The notes under the pieces: model-generated
What the model was told of the DNA's origin: nothing
The model's database searches: none
Seen by the model: the letters and a program-made list of their open reading frames with translations, nothing else
Program-made: the position numbers and the translations under genes
Source: an uncultured Butyrivibrio sp.
GTDB taxonomy: Bacteria; Bacillota; Clostridia; Lachnospirales; Lachnospiraceae
Direction: 5' to 3'
Assembly (NCBI GenBank): GCA_945928575.1
Contig: CAMENP010000007.1
Coordinates: forward strand, 62,001-126,000
DNA: 64,000 nucleotides
Shown: piece by piece, positions 56,249-64,000 of the stretch
Position numbering within the stretch: position 1 is the stretch's first letter
Layout: each line of letters opens with the position of its first letter

Positions 56249-57526
56249 ATGAGATTCAAAAGCAGGAAAGCTTCTGTTGCTGTCGTTATGTTACTCTTAA
56301 TGGTAGTACAGATAGTTTTTGCCGGTATAGGATCTTCGAAGACCCGTACGACTGTTGCGGCAGGGAACAGTGAACCTGTGCAGGAACAGAAGTTGGCAGC
56401 ATCCGATACAACGGACGCGGCAGTGGCTGCGGAGAGCAGTACCGCTCCAATCACCGAAGAAGAAGTTGTTTCAGCAGACCTAAACGTTGTGTACAGAAGT
56501 ACACTGACTTCGACAGCGGTTGTCGATGAATTTGAAAGCAGTATTGACAACAGTGATTACAGTAATAAGATTGTATCTTATACTAATGAAAGACTTTGCA
56601 TGTATGCAGAGCCGGAATATACATCCGATGTAGTCGGTGTTATGTATTCCGGAACTGAAGCGGACATTGTTAAGCTTGGTTCAGAATGGACAGAGGTTAC
56701 ATCGGGCGGTGTTACCGGTTACATTAAGAATACAGATGTGCTTTTTGGCAAAGAAGCGCAGAAAATAGCAGAGACTATCGGAGACAAGGAAGCTGTGGTT
56801 AAAGCAGACGGACTTGTGGTATATTCTGAAGCATCTGCATCCTCATCGCAGGTGGCTGTACTTTCCAAGGGAGAGTCAGCGGATGCATATGAGGAGTGCG
56901 ACGGCTATGTCATGATTTCGTACGATGGCGGCTACGGATATGTTAAAGCAGACGGAGTGGACGTTTCATACGGACTTGACAGTGCAATATCAATAGAAGA
57001 AGAGAAGAAGCGACAGGCGGAAGAGGCGGCAGCGGCAGCCAAGAAAGCAGCGGAAGAAGCAGCGGCAAAGGCAGCGGCAGCAGCGAAAGAGAAGTACGCA
57101 AGCGTATCGACGACTGCAAGGTCATCATACAATGCTTCGGCGGACGAGGTACATCTTCTGGCAGCGATTGTATATTGGGAATCAGGCTGGGAACCGGCCA
57201 ACGGTCAGTTAGCGGTAGCTAATGTTGTTCTCAACAGAGTGCTTTCATCAAGATTTTCACAGAATACAATAGCAAGTGTAATATATGCACCGGGTCAGTT
57301 CAGCGGAGTGGCAGAGAATGGCGCACCGTCGGCAAGATTCCAGGCAGTGCTCAATATGAGCAATGAACAGCTCAACCAGAGAGGCTGTTATGACGCAGCG
57401 GTAACGGCGTTGTCAGGACAGAATAATATCGGTGATTTGTTATTCTTCATCAGCGTGCGTAAAGCTAATTACAATAAGTATACACGTTATACAATAATAA
57501 ATAATCATTGCTTTTATATATACTAG
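56249..57526 (+). CDS. Secreted cell wall hydrolase, SleB-like, with SH3-type domains
   Basis: A 425-residue secreted protein. Signal peptide about 1-27; a Ser/Thr/Ala-rich region; two SH3b-like domains (about 108-162 and 170-228, each of the LCMYAEPEYTSDVVGVM / LVVYSEASASSSQVAVL type); an Ala/Glu/Lys-rich helix (about 240-275); and a C-terminal SleB/CwlJ hydrolase domain (about 295-425) with Glu in AAIVYWESGWEP as the likely catalytic acid. The ATG at 56249 fits GGAGG at 56239-56243. It has its own promoter and terminator. SleB enzymes act in spore cortex lysis, but SH3-bearing versions also remodel vegetative walls. Confidence 0.88.
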   Translation: MRFKSRKASVAVVMLLLMVVQIVFAGIGSSKTRTTVAAGNSEPVQEQKLAASDTTDAAVAAESSTAPITEEEVVSADLNVVYRSTLTSTAVVDEFESSIDNSDYSNKIVSYTNERLCMYAEPEYTSDVVGVMYSGTEADIVKLGSEWTEVTSGGVTGYIKNTDVLFGKEAQKIAETIGDKEAVVKADGLVVYSEASASSSQVAVLSKGESADAYEECDGYVMISYDGGYGYVKADGVDVSYGLDSAISIEEEKKRQAEEAAAAAKKAAEEAAAKAAAAAKEKYASVSTTARSSYNASADEVHLLAAIVYWESGWEPANGQLAVANVVLNRVLSSRFSQNTIASVIYAPGQFSGVAENGAPSARFQAVLNMSNEQLNQRGCYDAAVTALSGQNNIGDLLFFISVRKANYNKYTRYTIINNHCFYIY

Positions 57527-57536
57527 CAATTAAATT

Positions 57537-57575
57537 AAGAACCCTGTTCCGATACGGAAACAAGGTTCTTTTTTT
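57537..57575 (+). terminator. Rho-independent terminator of the SleB-like gene
   Basis: An interrupted stem (AAGAACC at 57537-57543 with GGTTCTT at 57564-57570, plus inner GTT/AAC pairs) is followed by a T run to 57575. Confidence 0.88.
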
Positions 57576-57593
57576 GAATATGTAAATATGAAT

Positions 57594-58271
57594 TTATGCA
57601 TTTTCATCATTGAAAAACATTATTACAAAGCTTATCAGAAGCAATGCGCACGAGATCCAGATTGAACGGATGCCGACATATGATGTAACAAGACTTCCGA
57701 TTCCGGCGCCGATCGCGAATACAAGGATTACGCCGAAATAAGTTCCGGCTTTGCGTAAAATAACTTTGTCATGTGTGTGTATGTATGCACACAATGCCTC
57801 GGTACCGCTTCTCATATTGCCGATGCACATCGTGCTGGCATATGCGTGTCCGTGAATTTTATGGAATGTCTGGACCTGCATTGCGCATACAAATGAAACA
57901 AGGGCATTGGCTGCCGTATTGATACCGGACGGCATGAATCCGACGCCGAACAGGATAACTATCTCAGCGATAAGTATCAGCTGACGCCAGTGGATTTTCT
58001 CATACATCTTCAGATGATAGTGAATATTTTCAGCCACAAATGTTCCAAGGATAAAGGCTGCTACAGGAATCAGATATTTCAGGCAGGCGCTCCAGTCACC
58101 GTTAAACATATGCGAACTCATCAGCACGATATTTCCGGTCTGTGCATTCGCAAAGACCGCATCACGGCATCTGTACGTGTAAGCGTCCTGAAAACCTCCG
58201 GACAATACGATGAATAACGCAGTCCTGAATGAATCTGACATCTGGCGTCCGTTGTGTATTTTGAATGCCAT
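57594..58271 (-). CDS. DUF1275 (YoaK) family membrane protein
   Basis: A 225-residue membrane protein with about six segments. The start FIVLSGGFQDAYTY and the motif NAQTGNIVLM fit DUF1275, a family of unknown transport or sensor role. The frame can be extended to 58403, but AAAGGTG (complement of 58281-58287) is spaced 9 nt from the ATG at 58271, and family proteins have this shorter length. Monocistronic, converging on the SleB-like gene. Confidence 0.85.
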   Translation of the reverse strand: MAFKIHNGRQMSDSFRTALFIVLSGGFQDAYTYRCRDAVFANAQTGNIVLMSSHMFNGDWSACLKYLIPVAAFILGTFVAENIHYHLKMYEKIHWRQLILIAEIVILFGVGFMPSGINTAANALVSFVCAMQVQTFHKIHGHAYASTMCIGNMRSGTEALCAYIHTHDKVILRKAGTYFGVILVFAIGAGIGSLVTSYVGIRSIWISCALLLISFVIMFFNDENA

Positions 58272-58306
58272 ATTAATCATCACCTTTGGTATTTTTTTGC
58301 GGTTGT

Positions 58307-58335
58307 ATTGTAATATATATACTGGTATTAGTAAA
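58307..58335 (-). promoter_or_regulatory. Likely promoter of the DUF1275 gene
   Basis: Minus strand: TTTACT (58335-58330), a 17-nt spacer, TACAAT (58312-58307). This places the start site downstream of the longer ORF start, supporting the shorter protein. Confidence 0.5.
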
Positions 58336-58462
58336 ATATATAAATAATATGATATTGATATAAAAATCATATAATAATAATCTGATTGAAAAAGAATCTG
58401 CAATATAGTACAATATAGGAAATCTTAGCAATTATGAATAATTGCGGACAGGAGGAGGCACA

Positions 58463-58909
58463 ATGGATTTTATCGTATGGATCTGGCTGGGATTGCTGGT
58501 ATTATTTATAGTTTTTGAACTTATCACGACAAGCCTTACGACTATATGGTTTGCGGGCGGTGCGCTTGTGGCGTTTGTGATGGCTTTGGCAGGACTGCCG
58601 GTATGGGCACAGATTACCGCATTTTTTGTTGTGTCAATCGTGCTGCTTATTTTTACGAGACCTTTTCTTACGAAGTTTCTTAAAGTCGGCGGCGAGAAGA
58701 CCAATGTTGACAGTCTTATAGGACAGACTGCAAGAGTTATTGTGGATATCAATAATAATGACTCAATAGGATATGCTCTTGTCGGGGGACAGGAATGGAC
58801 CGCAAGAGCCGAGAATGACGATGATATAATTCCCAAGGATACCATGGTAGAAATAGTCGGGGTTTCCGGAGTTAAGCTCATTGTCAGAAGAAAGGAAGAG
58901 AAGAAATGA
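58463..58909 (+). CDS. NfeD-like membrane protein
   Basis: A 148-residue protein with two or three N-terminal hydrophobic segments (about 3-25, 28-48, 50-72) and a C-terminal OB-fold (about 85-145, with LIGQTARVIVD and GQEWTARAEN). Such NfeD proteins pair with SPFH proteins in membrane microdomains. GGAGGAGG sets the ATG at 58463. It overlaps the SPFH gene by 4 nt. Confidence 0.9.
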   Translation: MDFIVWIWLGLLVLFIVFELITTSLTTIWFAGGALVAFVMALAGLPVWAQITAFFVVSIVLLIFTRPFLTKFLKVGGEKTNVDSLIGQTARVIVDINNNDSIGYALVGGQEWTARAENDDDIIPKDTMVEIVGVSGVKLIVRRKEEKK

Positions 58910-59862
58910 TAGTTATGGCATCAACACCTGCTTATACGGTAGGTATAGTAATCGTGGTTGTTATTGCACTTTTGATTGTGGTATCGTGTATTAAAATAGT
59001 TCCACAGGCAAGTGCGGTTATACTTGAAAGACTTGGAGCATATAAGGCTACATGGTCAGTCGGTATACATTTTAAAGCACCGTTCATTGATAAGGTTGCC
59101 AGAAGGGTAAGCCTTAAGGAACAGGTTGTGGATTTTGCACCGCAGCCGGTTATCACGAAAGATAATGTAACGATGAGAATCGATACGGTTGTGTTTTTCC
59201 AGATAACGGATCCTAAGCTTTATGCTTACGGCGTTGAGAAACCTCTTATGGCAATTGAGAATCTTACGGCAACAACACTTCGTAATATAATCGGTGAACT
59301 TGAACTTGACCAGACACTTACTTCAAGGGAAATTATTAATACCAAGATGAGAGTTTCTCTCGATCAGGCAACGGACCCTTGGGGAATCAAAGTTAACCGT
59401 GTTGAACTTAAGAATATCATACCGCCGGCAGAAATCCAGAATGCAATGGAGCGCCAGATGAAGGCTGAGCGTGAACGCCGTGAGGCCGTTACAAGGGCGG
59501 AAGGTGAGAAGAAAGCCAACATTACTGTTGCGGAAGGTAAGAAACAGTCGGCAATTCTTGAAGCTGAGGCCGAGAAAGAGGCAGCAATACTCCGTGCAGA
59601 AGCTAAGAAGGAAGCGACTATCCGTGAAGCGGAAGGCCAGGCAGAGGCTATCAGGGCCGTACAGATGGCCAATGCAGAAGGTATCAAATATATTAAAGAA
59701 GCCGGAGCCGATGAAGCGGTTATAACACTTAAGAGCCTTGAGGCTTTTGCCAAGGCAGCGGACGGCAAGGCCACCAAGATCATTATTCCTTCGGAAATAC
59801 AGGGGATCGCAGGACTTGTCAAGTCGGTAACGGAAGTTGCGGCTGATACTAAAACAGAATGA
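58906..59862 (+). CDS. SPFH/band 7 (stomatin-like) protein
   Basis: A 318-residue protein with an N-terminal membrane segment (about 9-30), the band 7 domain ([16 protein letters not shown] to about residue 190) and a long Ala/Glu/Lys-rich coiled coil (about 185-265) ending in a conserved IIIPSEIQG segment. It follows nfeD in the usual pair. The likely role is organising a membrane microdomain or supporting membrane proteases such as FtsH. Confidence 0.93.
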   Translation: MIVMASTPAYTVGIVIVVVIALLIVVSCIKIVPQASAVILERLGAYKATWSVGIHFKAPFIDKVARRVSLKEQVVDFAPQPVITKDNVTMRIDTVVFFQITDPKLYAYGVEKPLMAIENLTATTLRNIIGELELDQTLTSREIINTKMRVSLDQATDPWGIKVNRVELKNIIPPAEIQNAMERQMKAERERREAVTRAEGEKKANITVAEGKKQSAILEAEAEKEAAILRAEAKKEATIREAEGQAEAIRAVQMANAEGIKYIKEAGADEAVITLKSLEAFAKAADGKATKIIIPSEIQGIAGLVKSVTEVAADTKTE

Positions 59863-59885
59863 TATCATACAGGAAGGACAAAAAG

Positions 59886-60881
59886 ATGAATTTAAAGGGA
59901 CGTAATTTTTTAACACTTAAGGATTTTACCCCGGACGAGATTATGTATATGATAGATCTCGCTGCGGATTTGAAAGATAAGAAGAAAAAAGGCGTTGTCA
60001 TGACCGATAAATACGCCGGAAAGAATATCGCACTTATTTTTGAAAAGACAAGTACCAGAACAAGATGTTCTTTTGAAGTTGCAGCTCATGATCTCGGAAT
60101 GGGAACGACATATCTTGATCCGTCAGGTTCACAGATCGGCAAGAAAGAGAGCATTGCCGATACGGCAAGAGTACTCGGAAGAATGTTTGACGGTATCGAA
60201 TACAGAGGATACGGACAGGAGATCGTTGAAGAACTTGCGAAATATGCAGGAGTTCCTGTCTGGAACGGACTGACGAACGAATATCACCCTACACAGATGC
60301 TTGCCGACGTTCTCACGATAAGAGAGAAACTCGGAAGGATCAAAGGCGTTAATCTTACTTATATGGGTGATGCCAGATATAATATGGGTAACTCGCTTAT
60401 GATAGTAAGTGCCAAGCTCGGTATGAATTTTACCGCATGTACTTCCAAGGACTATTTCCCTAATGAGGCATTGGTTAATGAATGCCGTGAGATCGCCAAA
60501 GAGACGGGCGCTACAATAACACTTACAGAGGACGTTAAAGCGGGAACGGCAGGAGCCGACGTTATATATACGGATGTGTGGGTATCGATGGGCGAACCTA
60601 CGGAAGTATGGGCAGAGCGGATCAAGAAACTTTCTCCGTATCAGGTCAATAAAGCGGTTATGGACAATGCGGGCAGCCAGGCAATATTCATGCATTGCCT
60701 CCCGGCATTCCACGATCTCAAGACCAAGGTCGGAAAGGACGTATATGAGAAGTTCGGCATGTCGGAACTTGAGGTTACCGATGAAGTGTTTGAATCGGAA
60801 CAGTCGGTCGTATTTGACGAAGCCGAGAACAGAATGCACACAATTAAGGCAGTGATGGTTGCAACATTGGGTGATTTATAG
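59886..60881 (+). CDS. argF: Ornithine carbamoyltransferase
   Basis: A 331-residue enzyme forming citrulline from ornithine and carbamoyl phosphate. It has the carbamoyl phosphate loop STRTRCSFE, the HPTQ motif, and the ornithine-binding [16 protein letters not shown] sets the ATG at 59886 rather than the frame opening at 59859. Other arginine genes are not nearby, so it could serve synthesis or a catabolic deiminase route. Confidence 0.96.
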   Translation: MNLKGRNFLTLKDFTPDEIMYMIDLAADLKDKKKKGVVMTDKYAGKNIALIFEKTSTRTRCSFEVAAHDLGMGTTYLDPSGSQIGKKESIADTARVLGRMFDGIEYRGYGQEIVEELAKYAGVPVWNGLTNEYHPTQMLADVLTIREKLGRIKGVNLTYMGDARYNMGNSLMIVSAKLGMNFTACTSKDYFPNEALVNECREIAKETGATITLTEDVKAGTAGADVIYTDVWVSMGEPTEVWAERIKKLSPYQVNKAVMDNAGSQAIFMHCLPAFHDLKTKVGKDVYEKFGMSELEVTDEVFESEQSVVFDEAENRMHTIKAVMVATLGDL

Positions 60882-60887
60882 TATTAT
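60859..60887 (+). promoter_or_regulatory. Candidate promoter inside the end of argF
   Basis: TTGCAA at 60859-60864, a 17-nt spacer and TATTAT at 60882-60887, placed to transcribe the small membrane protein gene and birA. Confidence 0.5.
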
Positions 60888-60935
60888 TACGGGGTAGACT
60901 TTTAGTTTGTAATTAAACAGAAAGGTGTGCCCCGT

Positions 60936-61226
60936 ATGTTTGCTTCAGAGAATAAATTTCAGAAAATAATAAGAACAATTCTTGATATTCTTAATGTACT
61001 TCTTGGCGTAGGTGTAGTTGTCCTTGCCGTTATGGCATTTATCAGTACTGACAATAATAAATGGCTGTTTCCGATTATATTTATGATGGGCGGTGTTATG
61101 AACTTATTCACCGGAATCAAGGCTATGATGACGGACAGAAAGGTTACCGGCATTGTATCTGTGGTTGCTGCGGCCGTGCTTGCGGTTATCAGTATCATGA
61201 GTTATATTGCAATCGGAGGCAGATAA
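60936..61226 (+). CDS. Small membrane protein of unknown function
   Basis: A 96-residue protein with three hydrophobic segments (about 15-35, 42-60 and 72-92). No motif is recognised. The longer frame starts with GTG at 60927, but AAAGGTG at 60921-60927 is properly spaced for the ATG at 60936. It ends just before birA and is probably co-transcribed with it. Confidence 0.65.
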   Translation: MFASENKFQKIIRTILDILNVLLGVGVVVLAVMAFISTDNNKWLFPIIFMMGGVMNLFTGIKAMMTDRKVTGIVSVVAAAVLAVISIMSYIAIGGR

Positions 61227-61227
61227 T

Positions 61228-62208
61228 ATGAAAGATAAGGTTTTGGCAGTTCTTAAGAAGACTGACGGATATGTGTCCGGGCAGGAGTTATGTGAAGAAC
61301 TCGGAGTGTCAAGGACAGCGGTATGGAAAGCGGTCAATGCGCTCAAAGAGGCCGGATATGAGATTGAATCCATCCGCAACAGAGGATATAAGCTCAAGTC
61401 GTGTCCGGATGTGTTATTGTCCGAAGAGATTAAGAGTGTACTTGATACAAAATGGTTTGCAAGGAAGATATTGTATTTTGATAAAATAGATTCCACCAAC
61501 AGCGAAATAAAGAGACAGGCTGAACAGGGAGCATCCGAAGGAACTCTTGCGATAGCGGAATACCAGAGTGCCGGACGCGGCAGGCGCGGACGAAGCTGGG
61601 ATTCTCCGGCAGGGAGTGGAATATGGATGTCTTTTCTTATTAAGCCGGACATAAGACCGGAGCATGCACCTATGATAACGCTGCTCGCCGCTATGGCATG
61701 TGCGTCGGCGGTGCGTGATGTTACAGGACTTGATGCGATGATCAAATGGCCGAACGATATCGTAATCAACGGCCGCAAGATAACAGGTATTCTGACGGAA
61801 ATGAGTACAGAAATGGAGACCATAAGTTATGTCGTGGTCGGAATAGGAATTAATGCCAATATGACGGAATTTCCGGAAGAAATAAGTAAGACGGCTACAT
61901 CGCTTGCGATTGAATGCAAGGGACCGGTGTCAAGAAGTCTTATTGTGGCTTCGTTCGGACATTATTTTGAGCAGTATTATGAGATTTTTATCGAAGACCT
62001 GAATATGTCAAGACTCAAGGGCATATATGAATCAATGCTTGTCAATAAGGGTGCAGAGGTTGCGATAATCAGCAAGGATGACACCATCAGACGCAGGGCG
62101 GTCGGAATTAATGATGAAGGCGAACTTCTGGTGGAAGACGATGAGCATAATATTACGGCGGTCCGCGCCGGTGAAGTTTCGGTCCGCGGAATATACGGAT
62201 ACGTCTAG
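61228..62208 (+). CDS. birA: Bifunctional biotin ligase/repressor BirA
   Basis: A 326-residue class II biotin protein ligase. The N-terminal winged helix (about 1-65, GYVSGQELCEELGVSRTAVWKAV) binds DNA; the ligase domain has the biotinyl-AMP loop GRGRRGRSWDS and the KWPNDI motif; a small C-terminal SH3-like domain ends the protein. The ATG at 61228 fits GGAGG at 61215-61219. It would biotinylate the carrier at 25635, and the DNA-binding domain implies control of biotin uptake or synthesis genes outside this window. Confidence 0.95.
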   Translation: MKDKVLAVLKKTDGYVSGQELCEELGVSRTAVWKAVNALKEAGYEIESIRNRGYKLKSCPDVLLSEEIKSVLDTKWFARKILYFDKIDSTNSEIKRQAEQGASEGTLAIAEYQSAGRGRRGRSWDSPAGSGIWMSFLIKPDIRPEHAPMITLLAAMACASAVRDVTGLDAMIKWPNDIVINGRKITGILTEMSTEMETISYVVVGIGINANMTEFPEEISKTATSLAIECKGPVSRSLIVASFGHYFEQYYEIFIEDLNMSRLKGIYESMLVNKGAEVAIISKDDTIRRRAVGINDEGELLVEDDEHNITAVRAGEVSVRGIYGYV

Positions 62209-62230
62209 AATACAGAATTTGGAGATTGAT

Positions 62231-62569
62231 ATGGATAACCAGGTATTGTGCGCAGCAAGCGCTTATGATAAAAAATTTTATCTTGATGAGGCTTTTGACG
62301 GACTTCCGGGACGCATTAAGGACGAGCTTAAGATCATGGCTGTTCTTTTTACGGAAGATGTCGGAGGCATATTTATAATGGAATTTGATGAAGACGGCAC
62401 ACTCATCCTTAAGACGGAGGCCGACGAAGGCGACCTTCTGTATGATGAAATCGGCGCGGCACTTAAGATAAGAAGCCTGCAGCGCGATAAGGAAGAATTT
62501 TTCCGCTCACTTGAAATGTATTATAAAGTGTTCATTCTCGGGGAGAAAATACAGGGGAGTGAAACCTGA
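62231..62569 (+). CDS. DUF6145-like protein
   Basis: A 112-residue acidic soluble protein starting MDNQVLCAASAYDKKFYLDEAF, matching a pattern I recall as DUF6145, a short family in Lachnospiraceae of unknown function. It has no catalytic motif. GGAG precedes the ATG at 62231, 22 nt after birA, and its stop codon overlaps the dusB start by one base. Its constant company with birA and dusB would suggest a housekeeping role. Confidence 0.7.
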   Translation: MDNQVLCAASAYDKKFYLDEAFDGLPGRIKDELKIMAVLFTEDVGGIFIMEFDEDGTLILKTEADEGDLLYDEIGAALKIRSLQRDKEEFFRSLEMYYKVFILGEKIQGSET

Positions 62570-63537
62570 TGCGGATCGGTAATGTAACGCTTGACAACAA
62601 TGTGGCACTTGCACCGATGGCGGGTGTTACGGATCTCTCGTTCCGATTGCTATGCAAAGAGCAGGGATGCGGTTATGTTGTCAGTGAAATGGTAAGTGCC
62701 AAGGCAATTTTTTACAATAATAAGAATACGGATGTTCTGTTAAAGACTGTTCCGGATGAAGCGCCGGCGGCAATCCAGCTTTTTGGCTCGGATCCGGATA
62801 TAATGGCTGATATTGCGGTCAGGCTTGAAGATCGTAACCTTGGTTTTGCGGTCATTGATGTAAATATGGGCTGTCCCGTTCCGAAGATAGTCAATAACAA
62901 AGAGGGCTCGGCACTTATGAAGAATCCTGTTCTTGCGGGCCGTATAATAGAGAAGATGGCATCGAGACTTCACTGTCCGGTTACGGTTAAATTCCGCAAA
63001 GGTTTTGATGACGAACATGTAAATGCCGTGGAGTTCGCGCATGTTATGGAAGAAAGCGGTGCAGCGGCGGTCACGGTTCATGCGAGAACAAGGGAGCAGT
63101 ATTATTCCGGCAGTGCAGACTGGGACATAATCCGTCAGGTCAAGGAACGTGTATCCATACCGGTTATCGGAAACGGCGATATTTTCAAGGCGCAGGATGC
63201 CGTTGATATGATAAATGCCACCGGCTGCGACGGAATTGCCGTAGGACGGGGTGCCAAGGGCAATCCATGGATATTCCGTGAAATCAATGCGGCGCTCGCC
63301 GGCAGACCGATTCCCGCGAGACCTTCCATGGAGGAAATCAAACAGACGATCAAACGCCAGGCTGAGTATATGCTTGAATATAAGCCGGAATATATCGTGG
63401 TTCGCGAGCTTCGCAAGCATGTATCATGGTATACAACAGGGCTGCATGACTGTGCGGCATTACGGGCTGAGGTGAATATGACGGAGACGATGGATGAACT
63501 CTTTCGCCTTCTGGATAAAAGAATGATTGACAAATAG
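62569..63537 (+). CDS. dusB: tRNA-dihydrouridine synthase
   Basis: A 322-residue FMN enzyme reducing uridines in tRNA. FMN and catalytic motifs: APMAGVTDLSFR, the active-site Cys in NMGCPVPKIVNNKEGS, TVHARTREQ, and GNGDI with AVGRGAKGNPW. The C-terminal helical domain binds tRNA. Translation is coupled to the upstream gene (ATGA-type overlap, GGGGAGTG upstream). DusB precedes greA here as in many Firmicutes. Confidence 0.95.
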   Translation: MRIGNVTLDNNVALAPMAGVTDLSFRLLCKEQGCGYVVSEMVSAKAIFYNNKNTDVLLKTVPDEAPAAIQLFGSDPDIMADIAVRLEDRNLGFAVIDVNMGCPVPKIVNNKEGSALMKNPVLAGRIIEKMASRLHCPVTVKFRKGFDDEHVNAVEFAHVMEESGAAAVTVHARTREQYYSGSADWDIIRQVKERVSIPVIGNGDIFKAQDAVDMINATGCDGIAVGRGAKGNPWIFREINAALAGRPIPARPSMEEIKQTIKRQAEYMLEYKPEYIVVRELRKHVSWYTTGLHDCAALRAEVNMTETMDELFRLLDKRMIDK

Positions 63538-63556
63538 TCAGATACTATTTTATTAT
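63527..63556 (+). promoter_or_regulatory. Promoter of greA
   Basis: TTGACA at 63527-63532 (inside the end of dusB), an 18-nt spacer and TATTAT at 63551-63556; 43 nt before the greA start. Confidence 0.65.
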
Positions 63557-63599
63557 ATAAGGTAGACAAATTTTAAGCACAAGGAAAGGTGTATGTGAA

Positions 63600-64000
63600 A
63601 TGGCTGAGAAGAAGAATCTTATGACCTATGAAGGTCTTAAAAAGCTTGAGAACGAACTTCAGGAGTTGAAGGTAGTTAAGCGTAAAGAAGTTGCACAGAA
63701 GATTAAGGAAGCAAGAGAGCAGGGAGACTTATCTGAGAACGCCGAGTATGATGCTGCCAAGGATGAGCAGAGAGACATCGAGGCGAGAATTGAGGAAATT
63801 GAGAAAATCCTTAAGAATGCAGAGGTTGCCGATGATGACAGCGCCAAGAAAGGTCTTATCAATCTCGGATGCACAGTTAAGCTTCTCGATACAGAATATA
63901 ATGAGGAACTTGAATTCATGCTTGTAGGTTCAACAGAAGCAAAGAGTCTTGAAAACAAGATTTCCAACGAATCTCCGCTTGGCAAAGCCATGATTGGCAA
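63600..64000 (+). CDS. greA: Transcription elongation factor GreA (partial, 5' part)
   Basis: The first 133 residues of GreA, cut by the window edge. The N-terminal coiled coil with the acidic tip (SENAEYDAAKDEQ) that enters the RNA polymerase secondary channel is complete, and the C-terminal FKBP-like domain begins. GreA rescues backtracked polymerase by stimulating transcript cleavage. GGAAAGG precedes the ATG. Confidence 0.97.
   Translation, partial: MAEKKNLMTYEGLKKLENELQELKVVKRKEVAQKIKEAREQGDLSENAEYDAAKDEQRDIEARIEEIEKILKNAEVADDDSAKKGLINLGCTVKLLDTEYNEELEFMLVGSTEAKSLENKISNESPLGKAMIG

Overview
The window reads as chromosome of a gut-type Firmicute of the family Lachnospiraceae. The reasons are the uvrC-hprK-ROK kinase-murB-rapZ-whiA-HPr-dnaE-pfkA gene order, the ftsE-ftsX-murein hydrolase-S41 protease block, a DUF4317 protein, a DUF6145-like protein and strong AGGAGG ribosome binding sites. 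No rRNA, tRNA, CRISPR array, insertion sequence or integrase was seen. Coding density is high and no gene-free stretch exceeds about 250 bases.

Layout. 1-4064: a five-gene plus-strand cassette (small secreted protein, anchored extracytoplasmic protein, two polytopic membrane proteins, ABC ATPase) closed by a strong terminator; it looks like an uncharacterised exporter. 4119-9535: a PucR/CdaR-type regulator, then ftsE, ftsX, a coiled-coil M23 hydrolase and an S41 protease, together a cell-division and wall-cleavage module. 9534-17387: a minus-strand defence operon made of an XRE regulator, hsdM, hsdS, hsdR, a TM-macro protein and a TIR protein. This is a type I restriction-modification system sharing an operon with what looks like a type II Thoeris system. 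17446-23644: uvrB, uvrA and a D,D-carboxypeptidase. 23823-28998: a biotin-dependent Na+-pump/transcarboxylase operon (MmdA-like, OadG, biotin carrier, OadB, OadA) ending in thioredoxin.

29001-33710: DUF4317 (minus), a multi-Cys protein paired with an SPFH/zinc-ribbon protein, and DegV. 33724-37463: a roughly 1014-residue fusion of a PEP-synthase-like (L-glutamine-kinase-like) enzyme with a class I glutamine amidotransferase, followed by a HAD phosphatase. The nearest characterised parallel is the Campylobacter capsule phosphoramidate pathway, and this is the strongest candidate for an undescribed system. 37465-40713: MurJ/SpoVB-type flippase and CTP synthase (minus). 40863-43851: ftsH with an unusual Asn/Gly/Tyr-rich N-terminus, and adenosine deaminase. 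43881-56109: uvrC, hprK, ROK glucokinase, murB, rapZ, whiA, an HPr/Crh-like protein lacking the active-site histidine, dnaE, pfkA and a SpoU methyltransferase. 56156-64000: a SleB-type wall hydrolase with a WalR-like box, a DUF1275 protein, NfeD and SPFH proteins, argF, a small membrane protein, birA, a DUF6145-like protein, dusB and the 5' part of greA.

Together: nucleotide excision repair is complete (uvrA, uvrB, uvrC). HprK, the Crh-like protein and the sugar kinases suggest carbon catabolite control. BirA could charge the biotin carrier. Several genes concern wall growth. Functions come from motif reading and remembered family knowledge; no searches were run. Starts were chosen by ribosome binding site spacing and differ from the longest ORF in many places, as stated in the entries.
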